In this document: positions 15,756-24,579 of the stretch, one piece after another
Layout of the letters: each line of letters opens with the position of its first letter
How positions within the stretch are numbered: the stretch's first letter is position 1
From: an uncultured Bacteroidota bacterium
Lineage (GTDB): Bacteria > Bacteroidota > Bacteroidia > Chitinophagales > Saprospiraceae
Assembly (NCBI GenBank): GCA_937872515.1
Contig: CALMSX010000112.1
Coordinates: 1-39,388, forward strand
Direction of reading: 5' to 3'
DNA length: 39,388 nucleotides
The notes under the pieces: model-generated
The model's database searches: none
Seen by the model: the letters and a program-made list of their open reading frames with translations, nothing else
What the model was told of the DNA's origin: nothing
Program-made: the position numbers and the translations under genes

Positions 15756-15782
15756 TTGTAGTCAATGGACAATGTAACTTTG
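15756..15782 (+). promoter_or_regulatory. Putative promoter of the response regulator / kinase / haloperoxidase operon
   Basis: TTG at 15756-15758 and TAACTTTG at 15775-15782, 16 bases apart. The implied leader to the ATG at 15890 is about 100 bases. A second near match, GACATTTG, lies at 15846-15853. The -7 octamer is the same as that of the divergent gene B. Confidence 0.45.
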
Positions 15783-15889
15783 GCAACACAGTATTATAAT
15801 GAATTTTTAATTATATAAAGTAGTCTAAATGACGGGATTAATCATGACATTTGCAGATATATAATGATTCTTAATATGAAAGCAAAATC

Positions 15890-16570
15890 ATGAAAATTCT
15901 TCTCATTGATGATGAAGCCAAAATTATTCAGTCTTTGAAGAAGGGATTGGAAGAATGTGGCATGGAAGTAGAGCTTGCTTTTGACGGAGAAACAGGCAGG
16001 ACCCTGGCAGAAAACAACACCTACAATGTAATCGTTTCCGACATCATTATGCCTAATGTGAACGGCTATGAATTGGTCAAGTCTTTGCGCTCCAAGGGCA
16101 ATGAAACGCCCATTTTGTTGTTATCGGCACTCGATGCCATCGATGAAAAAGTGGTGGGTTTGGAATCAGGCGCAGATGATTATTTGTCAAAACCCTTTGC
16201 TTTTCAGGAACTTTTAGCGAGAATTAAGGCTTTAGACAGAAGAAATGTTGGGAAATCGGCCAATAACGTGCTAAAATATGCTGATATTGAGCTAAACATG
16301 GACACCCGCCAGTTTTATCGGGCAGGACTAAAAATAGATTTAACACCAAAAGAGTATGCTTTGATTGAATACTTTTTGAGAAATCCGGAAAGGGTAATAC
16401 CCAAGGTGGAGTTGGCAGAAAAAGTATGGGAAATAGATTTTGTTACCAATACCAATGTAATTGAGGTGTATATGAATTACCTTAGAAACAAAATGGATAA
16501 GGGATATGATAAAAAGCTGATTCAAACCCAGTTTGGAGTAGGGTACATGCTTATGCTGTCACAAGACTAG
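15890..16570 (+). CDS. OmpR/PhoB-type response regulator
   Basis: A 226-residue two-domain regulator. The receiver has the acidic pocket (Asp7, Asp8), phospho-acceptor Asp51 in VSDIIMP and the conserved Lys101 in LSKPF. The output domain (about 130-224) is a winged helix with the PhoB-type blocks DLTPKEYALIEYFLRNPERV, VWEIDF and NVIEVYMNYLRNKMD, ending in FGVGYML. It is the first gene of an operon: 4 bases separate its stop from the kinase ATG. Its location between three haloperoxidase-like genes suggests that these are among its targets; that is inference. Confidence 0.95.
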   Translation: MKILLIDDEAKIIQSLKKGLEECGMEVELAFDGETGRTLAENNTYNVIVSDIIMPNVNGYELVKSLRSKGNETPILLLSALDAIDEKVVGLESGADDYLSKPFAFQELLARIKALDRRNVGKSANNVLKYADIELNMDTRQFYRAGLKIDLTPKEYALIEYFLRNPERVIPKVELAEKVWEIDFVTNTNVIEVYMNYLRNKMDKGYDKKLIQTQFGVGYMLMLSQD

Positions 16571-16574
16571 ATGC

Positions 16575-17996
16575 ATGCAGATAAGGTCTAAACTTACGCT
16601 GCAATTTATATTGATCGTGGCAACGATCATGATGATTTCATTTTTTTACATCTACAATCGATTTCGCGATCAGCTGCAGGATGATTTTTATGAATCACTT
16701 CGATCAAAGGCTTTTCTGACCGGTGAAATGTTGGTGGGTAAAATCAAAGACAAGGAAGAGGAATTTTTCCAACCCAAGCCCGGCAATGAGCACAATCCGC
16801 TTTCGTCTGAAAACATTGCAATTTACAACAGTGACAACCAACTAATTTACACTTTTAGCGACGCTAAATCAAAACTAAATGTAGACAAGCTCAACCAGGT
16901 AAGGAGTGACCGCGAGAAAAGATTTGTGTACGACAAGTTTAACTCAATTGGCGTACTTTACAGAAATAAATATGGCTTTGAATATGTGATTGTGGCTGAG
17001 TCTGTTTTCAATTCGAGTCAATTGGGCAAGCTCTTAAAAATCCTGGCCTGGGTGTATGTTTTGTTTATTAGTCTGGTGGCATTGGGTGGTTGGATCTTTG
17101 CCGGACAAGCCCTTCGACCGGTCAATTCGATCATGAATGAAGTAGACACCATCCTGCCTTCTGACATGACTCACCGGCTCAATCATTCCGGACAAAAAGA
17201 TGAGTTGTCGAGGCTCGTACAAACATTCAATAAGTTATTGGACAGGATGCAACAGGTGTTTGTCAATCAGAAACAGTTTTTATCCAATATTTCTCATGAA
17301 CTCAAAAATCCACTCAACGTAATTTTATCTCAGATTGAAGTGGTGCTAAACAAGGAACGAACGGCAGAAGAGTACCGTGTGGTTTTAAAATCAGTTTATG
17401 AGGATGTAATTGAATTGAGCGATGTATCTTCCAAAATCATGCAGCTTTCCAAAATCAATGCTGATGGATCGAGTATCCGTTTCGAAAATTTCAGGATAGA
17501 CGAAGTTCTTTTTCAAGCCAAAACAGCGGTCCAAAAAATGTACCCCAACGATAAATTTTCTTTGGTAATGAGCGATTTGCCTGAAAATGAAAAAGACCTG
17601 TTGTATTATGGCAATGAACAACTTATCAAGACAGCCCTGGTCAACATCCTTGAAAATGCTGCGAAATATGGGAACAAAAGCGAAATAGTAATTGCGCTTA
17701 TTTTCAAAAAGGGAAAGGATGCAGAATTGTGTATAACTGATAAGGGCATCGGCATGGATAAATCAGAAGTAGATTTGATTTTTGAGCCCTTTTACCGATC
17801 TCAAAATGCCAACATTATTAAAGGATCGGGTATAGGACTGTCTTTGGTGAAAAGTATTTTTGGCCTGCACAACTTAAAATATGATGTAAAAAGCACCAAG
17901 GGCAGAGGAACAAGATTTTTTGTTTATTTCCCTGCAGCCAAAGGTTTATCCGAGACGCAGCACACAGAAACGTTTGTTCATGAAGAGATTTCGTAA
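16575..17996 (+). CDS. Membrane sensor histidine kinase
   Basis: A 473-residue HAMP-type kinase, partner of the preceding regulator. Two membrane helices (about 8-27 and 155-178) enclose a periplasmic sensor of about 125 residues with no known domain recognised. A HAMP segment follows (ALRPVNSIMNEVDTI), then HisKA with FLSNISHELKNPLNVIL (phospho-acceptor His241) and the ATPase domain: N box NILENAAKYG, G1 DKGIGMD, F box FEPFYRS and G2 GSGIGLSLVKS. The final 16 bases or so overlap the start of the next gene, which supports translational coupling. Confidence 0.95.
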   Translation: MQIRSKLTLQFILIVATIMMISFFYIYNRFRDQLQDDFYESLRSKAFLTGEMLVGKIKDKEEEFFQPKPGNEHNPLSSENIAIYNSDNQLIYTFSDAKSKLNVDKLNQVRSDREKRFVYDKFNSIGVLYRNKYGFEYVIVAESVFNSSQLGKLLKILAWVYVLFISLVALGGWIFAGQALRPVNSIMNEVDTILPSDMTHRLNHSGQKDELSRLVQTFNKLLDRMQQVFVNQKQFLSNISHELKNPLNVILSQIEVVLNKERTAEEYRVVLKSVYEDVIELSDVSSKIMQLSKINADGSSIRFENFRIDEVLFQAKTAVQKMYPNDKFSLVMSDLPENEKDLLYYGNEQLIKTALVNILENAAKYGNKSEIVIALIFKKGKDAELCITDKGIGMDKSEVDLIFEPFYRSQNANIIKGSGIGLSLVKSIFGLHNLKYDVKSTKGRGTRFFVYFPAAKGLSETQHTETFVHEEIS

Positions 17997-19350
17997 ATCC
18001 ATTGTTGCTCTTTTAGTTTTGACTTTTGTATCTGCAGTCTTGTTTTGGCATTTTCAAAAAAGCCAGAATAACATGCCAACAGATATCGCCTTAATGAAAG
18101 AATGGTATGACCTGACGCTTCAAATTGAATCAGAAGTGGAAGGAATCGCGGTTCCGGTAGCCGCACGGTTTTATGGTTATTTTGGATTTTTGGGAGCTTG
18201 TTTATTGGCAACCGAAAACAATGACCTTCAAATGATACGTCAACAGTTTCCTGAACTCAATTTACCGGAAATACAAGCACATCATAAATTAAACTTTGGT
18301 ATTGCCTTCAATAAAGCTGCAAGATTATTTATTTCCAGGTATTACATCAATGTGCCCTATCATCTCAATAAAAGGGCTGATGAACTAGAAGAGAAGTGGT
18401 ATAACGAGCTGATGGTGGGGCAGGATCCTACCATGTTGGAACATTCTAAACATGTAGGCAGGGATGTGGCCAATGCCGTTTATTTGTGGTCTGCACAAGA
18501 CGATCAGGGACATCAGGCTTATTTGCACAACTTTGATAAGGAATATGTGCCACCTACCGGTCCCGGCAAATGGCAGCCTGATGATGAGCACCCTATGCCG
18601 GCCTTGTTACCTCATTGGGGAAGAGTGAGGACATTTGTGGCAGACAGTACAAAATATTCCATTACCCAGCTGCCTCCTTACACTACAGACCACAGCTCTG
18701 TTTATTATAGTCAAGCATTGGAGTTGTTTACCATCAGTGCGCCACTGTCTTACGAAAATAAATGGATTGCAGAATTTTGGAGTGACGATGTACGGGGCTT
18801 GACCTTTACTCCTTCCGGGAGATGGATATCTATTTTAAATCAATATCTGGTTCAAAACCCTACAAGCAAAGAAAAAGCAATAGAGGCCTATTATAAGATT
18901 GGAATTGCAATGTCTGATGCATTGGTTGCCTGTTGGCGAGCAAAGTATAAGTTTAATCTGGAAAGACCAGAGTCCTACATTCGCAAAAACATTCACGACG
19001 ACTGGAGGTCCTTCCACCACTCCCCCAACTTTCCCAGTTATCCATCCGGACATAGTGCTTTGGGAGGAGCATGTTCTTCTGTTTTGATAAATATGTTTGG
19101 CGATCAAATTGATTTTACCGATTACAGTCACAAAGACCGAATTGAATTTTTGGGAAATCCACGGCAATACAACTCATTTTCCGCAATGGCAGAAGAAAGT
19201 GCCTATTCCAGAATACCCTTGGGTGTGCACTATCGAATGGATTGTCAGGAAGGACTTCGGTTGGGATCGCTGATTGGAAAAAAGGCAACTGAAGTAAAAA
19301 TATTGAGTAAGGATCACAAGATGGCCAAAGGGCCAATATCCTCGATCTGA
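17980..19350 (+). CDS. Vanadium-haloperoxidase/PAP2-like membrane-anchored protein (paralogue C)
   Basis: A 456-residue relative of the two lipoproteins upstream, more diverged. The start is the ATG at 17980 (MKRFRKSIVALLVLTF), inside the last 17 bases of the kinase gene; a TTG at 17920 would cut the signal anchor away from the N terminus. It has an N-terminal membrane anchor (about 7-24) but no lipobox Cys, unlike A and B. Active-site residues: KYKFNLERP (Lys322, Arg329), YPSGHS (His358) and SRIPLGVHYRMD (Arg411, His417). The EFWSDDVRGLTFTPSGR block is shared. Being coupled to the kinase, it could be the member most tied to signalling. Its stop abuts the stop of convergent deoC with no base between. 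Confidence 0.85.
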   Translation: MKRFRKSIVALLVLTFVSAVLFWHFQKSQNNMPTDIALMKEWYDLTLQIESEVEGIAVPVAARFYGYFGFLGACLLATENNDLQMIRQQFPELNLPEIQAHHKLNFGIAFNKAARLFISRYYINVPYHLNKRADELEEKWYNELMVGQDPTMLEHSKHVGRDVANAVYLWSAQDDQGHQAYLHNFDKEYVPPTGPGKWQPDDEHPMPALLPHWGRVRTFVADSTKYSITQLPPYTTDHSSVYYSQALELFTISAPLSYENKWIAEFWSDDVRGLTFTPSGRWISILNQYLVQNPTSKEKAIEAYYKIGIAMSDALVACWRAKYKFNLERPESYIRKNIHDDWRSFHHSPNFPSYPSGHSALGGACSSVLINMFGDQIDFTDYSHKDRIEFLGNPRQYNSFSAMAEESAYSRIPLGVHYRMDCQEGLRLGSLIGKKATEVKILSKDHKMAKGPISSI

Positions 19351-20004
19351 TCAATTTTCAGACACCAGTTTTATCCCGGAAGAGGTGCCTATTCTATCCA
19401 CTCCTGCTTCAATAAAGGCAAGAGCTGAAGCAAGGTCTGAAATGCCACCAGAGGCTTTGATCTTTGCCTGTTCTCCTATTTTATTTTTAATGGCCACAAC
19501 GGTATCCAGTTCTGCCCCTTTTGGAGCAAAACCGGTAGAGGTTTTTAAATAATCCACCCCACATTCAAGGCATAATTCTGTTAGCTGTAGGATTTCTTCA
19601 TCACTGAGATAGGCGGTTTCAAAAATAAGTTTGAATACCGCTTTTTTCTGTGCAATGAGTTGATGGAGTGCTATTATTTCTTCTCTAACCTCTGACCATT
19701 TGCCGGATTTAATCCAGGATACATTGACCACAACATCCACTTCATCGGCTCCGTTTTCCAGCAAATAGCTGCACTCTGCCATCTTAACCGAAGTAGGGTT
19801 GTAGCCCAGTGGAAAGCCTGCAACAGAGCACACTTTTACCCCACTTTCTTTCAATTGTTCTTTGGCAGTGCCAACATAACAAGGGGGAATGCAAACCGCT
19901 GCAAATTGAAACTGCCTGGCCTCTGCACACAGCTTGACAATGTCACTTTCAGTGCAAAAGGCCTTTAACTGCGTGTGGTCAATATAGGAGGCTAATGTTC
20001 TCAT
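19351..20004 (-). CDS. deoC: Deoxyribose-phosphate aldolase
   Basis: A 217-residue class I aldolase that splits 2-deoxyribose 5-phosphate into acetaldehyde and glyceraldehyde 3-phosphate in deoxynucleoside breakdown. Typical blocks: YIDHTQLKA, VCSVAGFPLG, GADEVDVVVN, KLIFETAYL, Schiff-base Lys154 in DYLKTSTGF, and Lys183 in IKASGGI, plus the phosphate-binding end RIGTSSG. The ATG at 20004 overlaps the secA TGA in an ATGA arrangement, so it is translated as the second gene of a secA-deoC operon; the TTG at 20016 is less likely. Confidence 0.96.
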   Translation of the reverse strand: MRTLASYIDHTQLKAFCTESDIVKLCAEARQFQFAAVCIPPCYVGTAKEQLKESGVKVCSVAGFPLGYNPTSVKMAECSYLLENGADEVDVVVNVSWIKSGKWSEVREEIIALHQLIAQKKAVFKLIFETAYLSDEEILQLTELCLECGVDYLKTSTGFAPKGAELDTVVAIKNKIGEQAKIKASGGISDLASALAFIEAGVDRIGTSSGIKLVSEN

Positions 20005-23000
20005 TTTCCGTGACAATGCTTAAACTTTTTGCCACTTCCACAAGGACAAAGATCGTTTCTACCTACTTTTTCCTCTTGTCTGACAAAGGTTTCAATTTTT
20101 TTCTCTACCGATCTTCCTGCACTTTCTGCAGCTGCCTTTCGAGCTTCTTCCTCTTTGTTGGTTTTTACCTGCGACAAATCGGTTTTTACTTCTTTGGCTT
20201 CGCGAACTTCTTCGTTTTGTACCACCAGTCGGGCTCTCATCAAATAAGAAACCACTTCCATATTGACAGAATAGATCAGTTCTTCAAACAAACGGTAAGC
20301 TTCCATTTTGTAGATTACCAATGGATCTTTTTGCTCAAATGTAGCCGCCTGAACTGAGTCTTTCAATTCATCCATGGCACGAAGGTGTTCTTTCCAATTG
20401 TCGTCGATCAGCGCCAGTGCCACCGCCTGTTCGATGTCTACGGCAATGCTTTTTCCTGAAGAGTCAACCGCTCTCTTTAGATCTGCGGTCAATTGAAGTG
20501 GGTGGCCGGTACCATCTTCTATCGGAAGCAAGATGCGTTTGTACTGGTGGCCCTGATTTTCATATACATTTTTGATTACAGGCATGAGCATAGACTGGAA
20601 TTGCTCTTTTTTCTGCTCATAAATTTCCATCACCCGGTTCTTAAATTTATCCACCAGGTTGCCTACGGGCTGGCTGTTGAAGGTGGCCTCATCGATATCC
20701 GGATCTATGCTCAGCGCGGCCATACATTCATTGACAAAGCCTTCGTAATCATTGCTGTTTTTAAACCGCACAACGATTGCCTCTGACAAAGACTCAAACA
20801 TATTAAAAATATCAACTGAAAGCCTGGTGCCTTCCAGGGCGTGATTTCTCTTGAGATAGATGGCGGCACGCTGAATGTTCATTACATCATCGTACTCGAG
20901 CAATCTTTTTCGAATGCCAAAGTTGTTTTCTTCAACTTTTTTCTGAGCCCTTTCAATTGACTTGGTGATCATGCTGTGCTGAATCACTTCACCATCTTTA
21001 TGGCCCATTTTATCCATTACGCTGGCAATACGGTCACTCTGAAACATACGCATCAGGTTGTCTTCCAACGAAACGTAAAACTGCGAAGTACCGGGGTCTC
21101 CCTGACGACCGGCCCTACCCCGCAACTGTCTGTCTACCCTTCGGGAGTCGTGTCTTTCAGTGGCTATGATGGCCAAACCACCAGCCTTTTTCACTTCTTC
21201 TCCAATTTTAATGTCGGTTCCCCTACCAGCCATGTTGGTAGCAATGGTCACCCTTCCCGGCTTACCTGCTTCAGCTACAATTTCTGCTTCACGCTGGTGT
21301 TGTTTAGCGTTGAGTACGTTGTGTCCAATACCCCTCAAATCCAACATCTTGCTCAACTTTTCTGAAATATCAACCGAGGTGGTACCTACCAGTACCGGCC
21401 TTCCGGCTTCGGTCAATTTGACGATTTCATCGATTACCGCATTGAACTTCTCACGGGTGGTTTTGAAAACCAGATCTTCTTCGTCTTTTCTGGTGATCGG
21501 TTTGTTGGTTGGTATTACTACCACATCCAATTTATAGATCTGCCACAATTCCTGGGCTTCTGTTTCCGCGGTTCCCGTCATACCACACAGCTTGTGGAAC
21601 ATACGGAAATAATTCTGCAGGGTGATGGTGGCATAGGTTTGGGTAATGTTGCCTATGTCCACATTTTCTTTTGCTTCAAGGGCCTGGTGCAAGCCATCAC
21701 TGTATCGCCTGCCTTCCATCATACGACCGGTCTGCTCGTCAACAATTTTTACTTCACCATTGATCACTACATATTCCTGATCCTTTTCAAATAAGGTATA
21801 GGCCTTTAAAAGTTGAGATACAGCGTGGAGCCTCCTTGACTTGGTGCTATAGTCTGAAATCAGTATTTGTTTTTCCTGGGTCAACTTGACACCCTGTGCC
21901 TTTTCCTTTTCGGTAATGGCCAGCATCGCCTCAGTAATATCGGGCAGAAGGAAGAAGTTTTCATCGTTCTCTCCCTTGGATAAATACTCAATGCCCTTGG
22001 CAGTTAACTCTACACTCCTGTTTTTTTCATCGATGACAAAGTATAGAGGTCTGTCTGCAATGGGCATGTTTTTGTTTTGCTCCTGCATGTAAAAGTTCTC
22101 TGCTTTTTGAAAAGCCACTTTTACGCCTTCTTCACTCAAAAATTTGATCAAGGGTCTGTATTTGGGAAGTGCACGGTGCGCCCTCAGGATGGCCAGACCC
22201 GCCTCTCCTTCGTTGTATCCTGTTTTGCCAGCCTGAAAAAGTTTTTTGGCATCGGCCAGGTATTCAGTAGCCAATTTTCTCTGTGCATTTACCAGCGATT
22301 CTACCTTGGGATTGAGGTCCTGGTATTCTTGTTCGTCAGCTCCTTCTGGTACAGGACCTGAGATAATCAAAGGGGTACGGGCATCATCGATCAAAACCGA
22401 ATCCACCTCATCCACCATGGCAAAGTGGTGTTTGCGTTGAACTTTTTCTTCAACACTCCTCACCATATTGTCTCTCAAATAGTCAAAACCAAATTCGTTG
22501 TTGGTTCCATAAGTAATGTCGCAGTTGTAAGCGGCAACCCTCTGAGCGGAATGCGGTCTGTAATTGTCGATACAATCAACGGTAAGAAACAAATATTCAA
22601 AAATAGGACCAATCCACTCACTATCCCTTCGGGCAAGGTAGTCATTGACGGTAACCACGTGAACGCCCATGCCGGAAAGTCCGTTGAGGTAGGCGGGCAG
22701 GGTTGCCACCAGGGTCTTACCTTCACCCGTGGCCATCTCTGCGATTTTACCATCGTGAAGAACCATACCACCTATGAGTTGTACATCGTAGTGTACCATG
22801 TTCCATGTAATCTCGCCACCGGCAGCAGTCCATGAGTTTTTCCATCGGGCCTTGTCGCCATCAATGGTGATGTAGCTTTTTCTGGCAGCAAGGTTGCGAT
22901 CATGGTCCGTTGCTGATACTTCCAGTTCTTCATTGTTACTGAACCTTCTGGCGGTTTCCTTTACCGTTGCAAAAGCTTCTGGCAATAAAGCCCGTAGAAT

Positions 23001-23300
23001 CACTTCCAGATGGGTGTCTCTTTCTTTGGTGAGCTCATCAATCTGGTCATATAGGTATTCTTTGGTACCTAGGTCCTGTTCGGTAGAAACCTCTTCCTTG
23101 AGTCGGTTGATATCTTTGTCAATGCCCTCCAGGTGCTGGGCAATTCTTTCTTTAAAACGAAGGGTATTGTTGCGCAACTCATCGTTGCTCAAATTTTTAT
23201 ATTCTTCTGCGAATGCATTGATTTTATCAACTATGGGTCGGTAGGTTTGGACGTCGCGATCGTGTTTGGTTCCAAATATTTTTTTAAAAAAGTCTAACAT
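20001..23300 (-). CDS. secA: Preprotein translocase ATPase SecA
   Basis: The 1099-residue motor of Sec export. Walker A is ATGEGKTLVATL (about 187-198), Walker B / DEAD-type box is VDEVDSVLIDDARTPLIISG (about 295-314), and the preprotein cross-linking region, helical scaffold (GMTGTAETEA, TNMAGRGTDIKIG, ERHDSRRVDRQLRGRAGRQG) and wing are all present. The C terminus ends with the zinc-binding SEC-C motif NDLCPCGSGKKFKHCHGK. It is longer than the 901-residue E. coli protein, as is usual in Bacteroidota, because of insertions and a long linker before the zinc motif. A TATCTTTG promoter element lies about 77 bases upstream. Confidence 0.98.
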   Translation of the reverse strand: MLDFFKKIFGTKHDRDVQTYRPIVDKINAFAEEYKNLSNDELRNNTLRFKERIAQHLEGIDKDINRLKEEVSTEQDLGTKEYLYDQIDELTKERDTHLEVILRALLPEAFATVKETARRFSNNEELEVSATDHDRNLAARKSYITIDGDKARWKNSWTAAGGEITWNMVHYDVQLIGGMVLHDGKIAEMATGEGKTLVATLPAYLNGLSGMGVHVVTVNDYLARRDSEWIGPIFEYLFLTVDCIDNYRPHSAQRVAAYNCDITYGTNNEFGFDYLRDNMVRSVEEKVQRKHHFAMVDEVDSVLIDDARTPLIISGPVPEGADEQEYQDLNPKVESLVNAQRKLATEYLADAKKLFQAGKTGYNEGEAGLAILRAHRALPKYRPLIKFLSEEGVKVAFQKAENFYMQEQNKNMPIADRPLYFVIDEKNRSVELTAKGIEYLSKGENDENFFLLPDITEAMLAITEKEKAQGVKLTQEKQILISDYSTKSRRLHAVSQLLKAYTLFEKDQEYVVINGEVKIVDEQTGRMMEGRRYSDGLHQALEAKENVDIGNITQTYATITLQNYFRMFHKLCGMTGTAETEAQELWQIYKLDVVVIPTNKPITRKDEEDLVFKTTREKFNAVIDEIVKLTEAGRPVLVGTTSVDISEKLSKMLDLRGIGHNVLNAKQHQREAEIVAEAGKPGRVTIATNMAGRGTDIKIGEEVKKAGGLAIIATERHDSRRVDRQLRGRAGRQGDPGTSQFYVSLEDNLMRMFQSDRIASVMDKMGHKDGEVIQHSMITKSIERAQKKVEENNFGIRKRLLEYDDVMNIQRAAIYLKRNHALEGTRLSVDIFNMFESLSEAIVVRFKNSNDYEGFVNECMAALSIDPDIDEATFNSQPVGNLVDKFKNRVMEIYEQKKEQFQSMLMPVIKNVYENQGHQYKRILLPIEDGTGHPLQLTADLKRAVDSSGKSIAVDIEQAVALALIDDNWKEHLRAMDELKDSVQAATFEQKDPLVIYKMEAYRLFEELIYSVNMEVVSYLMRARLVVQNEEVREAKEVKTDLSQVKTNKEEEARKAAAESAGRSVEKKIETFVRQEEKVGRNDLCPCGSGKKFKHCHGK

Positions 23301-23376
23301 GACAAATATTGATGGTTATTCAGGGAAGATTCCCCCAGGATTAAACCTGACAGACATTGGTTGTTGAACCGATTCT

Positions 23377-23384
23377 CAAAGATA
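23377..23384 (-). promoter_or_regulatory. Putative -7 element of the secA-deoC operon
   Basis: Reads TATCTTTG on the minus strand, giving a leader of about 70 bases. No TTG at standard distance. Confidence 0.45.
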
Positions 23385-23654
23385 AAAAAATCCCGTCCAT
23401 ACCTCCGTCGAATATTGTTCCAGTTTAAATTGAAAAAAAAGACAGTGCCCGATTTTAATTTATTTTCTCTCATTTATTTAAGAAGTTACGATAAAAAATT
23501 CATTGAAATGGGCTTCAGACAAAATTAAATATTAAAAATGTTGTATAAAACGGGGTCAAAATAATATTTTGAACCTGGCAGAGAAGGCTTGTAGGTTTGT
23601 GACACATTGTCAGGCCTTGTACATTTTGCCCTACAGGTATTGTCAAACTATCGC

Positions 23655-23662
23655 TACATTTG
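23655..23662 (+). promoter_or_regulatory. Putative -7 element of the FAH-family gene
   Basis: TACATTTG, 21 bases before the ATG at 23684, so the leader would be about 16 bases. A TTG lies only 12 bases upstream. The element overlaps the TTG start proposed by a naive ORF call at 23660, which argues for the ATG. Confidence 0.5.
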
Positions 23663-23683
23663 TGGTCAAGACAAAATCCAAAA

Positions 23684-24295
23684 ATGAAGATATTTTGCAT
23701 CGGCCGAAACTACGTTGACCACGCCTTAGAGCTCAACAATCCCGTACCCAAATCACCCTTGGTTTTTATGAAGCCTGCCACCGCGTTACTGACCGATAAT
23801 AAAGCATTTTACCACCCTGATTTTAGCGAAAATATCCACCATGAAGTGGAACTGGTACTAAAAATCAAAAAAAATGGAAAAAAAATACTGCCCGGTTTTG
23901 GTGCTGATTACTTCGATGAAATTGGCCTGGGCATTGATTTTACAGCCCGCGACCTGCAAGACAAGTTAAAAGAAAAAGGCCAGCCATGGGAGCTTGCCAA
24001 GGCCTTTGACAACAGTGCCGTACTGGGTCACTTTTTACCCAAATCACAGTTTGTTTCGATGGCCGATATTGCATTTTCTCTGCAAAAAAATGGCCAGCTG
24101 GTGCAGGCCGGAAACTCAAAAGACCTGATTTTCACCTTTGACTACCTCATTGAGTTTATTTCAAAATATTTCACCTTACAGACGGGAGATTTGATTTATA
24201 CTGGCACCCCCGCCGGAGTGGGTGCGGTGAAACCCGGCGACAAACTGGAGGGCTTTCTGGGAGCGGAATCGATGTTTGTTTGTGAGATTAAATAA
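23684..24295 (+). CDS. Fumarylacetoacetate hydrolase (FAH) family protein
   Basis: A 203-residue single-domain FAH-fold hydrolase, the size of FAHD1/YcgM-type acylpyruvases and oxaloacetate decarboxylases. The start KIFCIGRNYVDHA and PLVFMKPATALL are family openings. The metal site is HHEVELVLKI (two Glu) with Asp in GLGIDFTARDLQ; the lid has KGQPWELAKAFDNS, and the end block is LIYTGTPAGVGAVKPGD. The exact substrate cannot be told from sequence. The gene stands alone between secA and pyruvate kinase, and decarboxylation or hydrolysis of a small keto acid is a reasonable guess. Confidence 0.92.
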   Translation: MKIFCIGRNYVDHALELNNPVPKSPLVFMKPATALLTDNKAFYHPDFSENIHHEVELVLKIKKNGKKILPGFGADYFDEIGLGIDFTARDLQDKLKEKGQPWELAKAFDNSAVLGHFLPKSQFVSMADIAFSLQKNGQLVQAGNSKDLIFTFDYLIEFISKYFTLQTGDLIYTGTPAGVGAVKPGDKLEGFLGAESMFVCEIK

Positions 24296-24553
24296 CGCAT
24301 CACAAAAATGGCAGGATTTGAGGCCTGGATCGAATTGATAAGTCGCCCCTAATTTGAAATTATGCCCCAAAACCACGGTATTTCTAGCAAATAACGAAAT
24401 AGGACAAAAAAATTAAGTTTTGTTAAACCCTGCTTTCACTAAAGGAGATTTCATTTATTGGGCTTCTACTGAATAAAATTTTAGCAGGCAAAGAAAATAT
24501 TGACTTTATCAAATTCTGTAAATTTTGCAATCTGCTAAATGTCATTATTACAC

Positions 24554-24561
24554 TATCTTTG
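24554..24561 (+). promoter_or_regulatory. Putative -7 element of the pyruvate kinase gene
   Basis: TATCTTTG. It covers the TTG at 24559 that would otherwise extend the gene, so the GTG at 24580 is the better start and the leader would be about 13 bases. TTTG lies 26 bases upstream, a little far for a -33 box. Confidence 0.5.
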
Positions 24562-24579
24562 GCAGCTAAATCAAGGACA

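Larger units (their letters stand above)
23301..23683. other. Intergenic region secA / FAH-family gene
   Basis: 383 bases with promoter-like elements for both divergent genes (23377-23384 minus, 23655-23662 plus). The rest is AT-rich, with no ORF, hairpin or RNA gene that I can recognise. Confidence 0.5.

Noticed and set aside
24296..24553. Possible small RNA or gene remnant between the FAH-family gene and pyruvate kinase
   Set aside because: No hairpin terminator, conserved ORF or tRNA-like fold was seen; only the pyk promoter element at its end is supportable.
24559..24579. TTG start for pyruvate kinase
   Set aside because: It overlaps a perfect TAnnTTTG promoter element; GTG at 24580 leaves all conserved residues in place.
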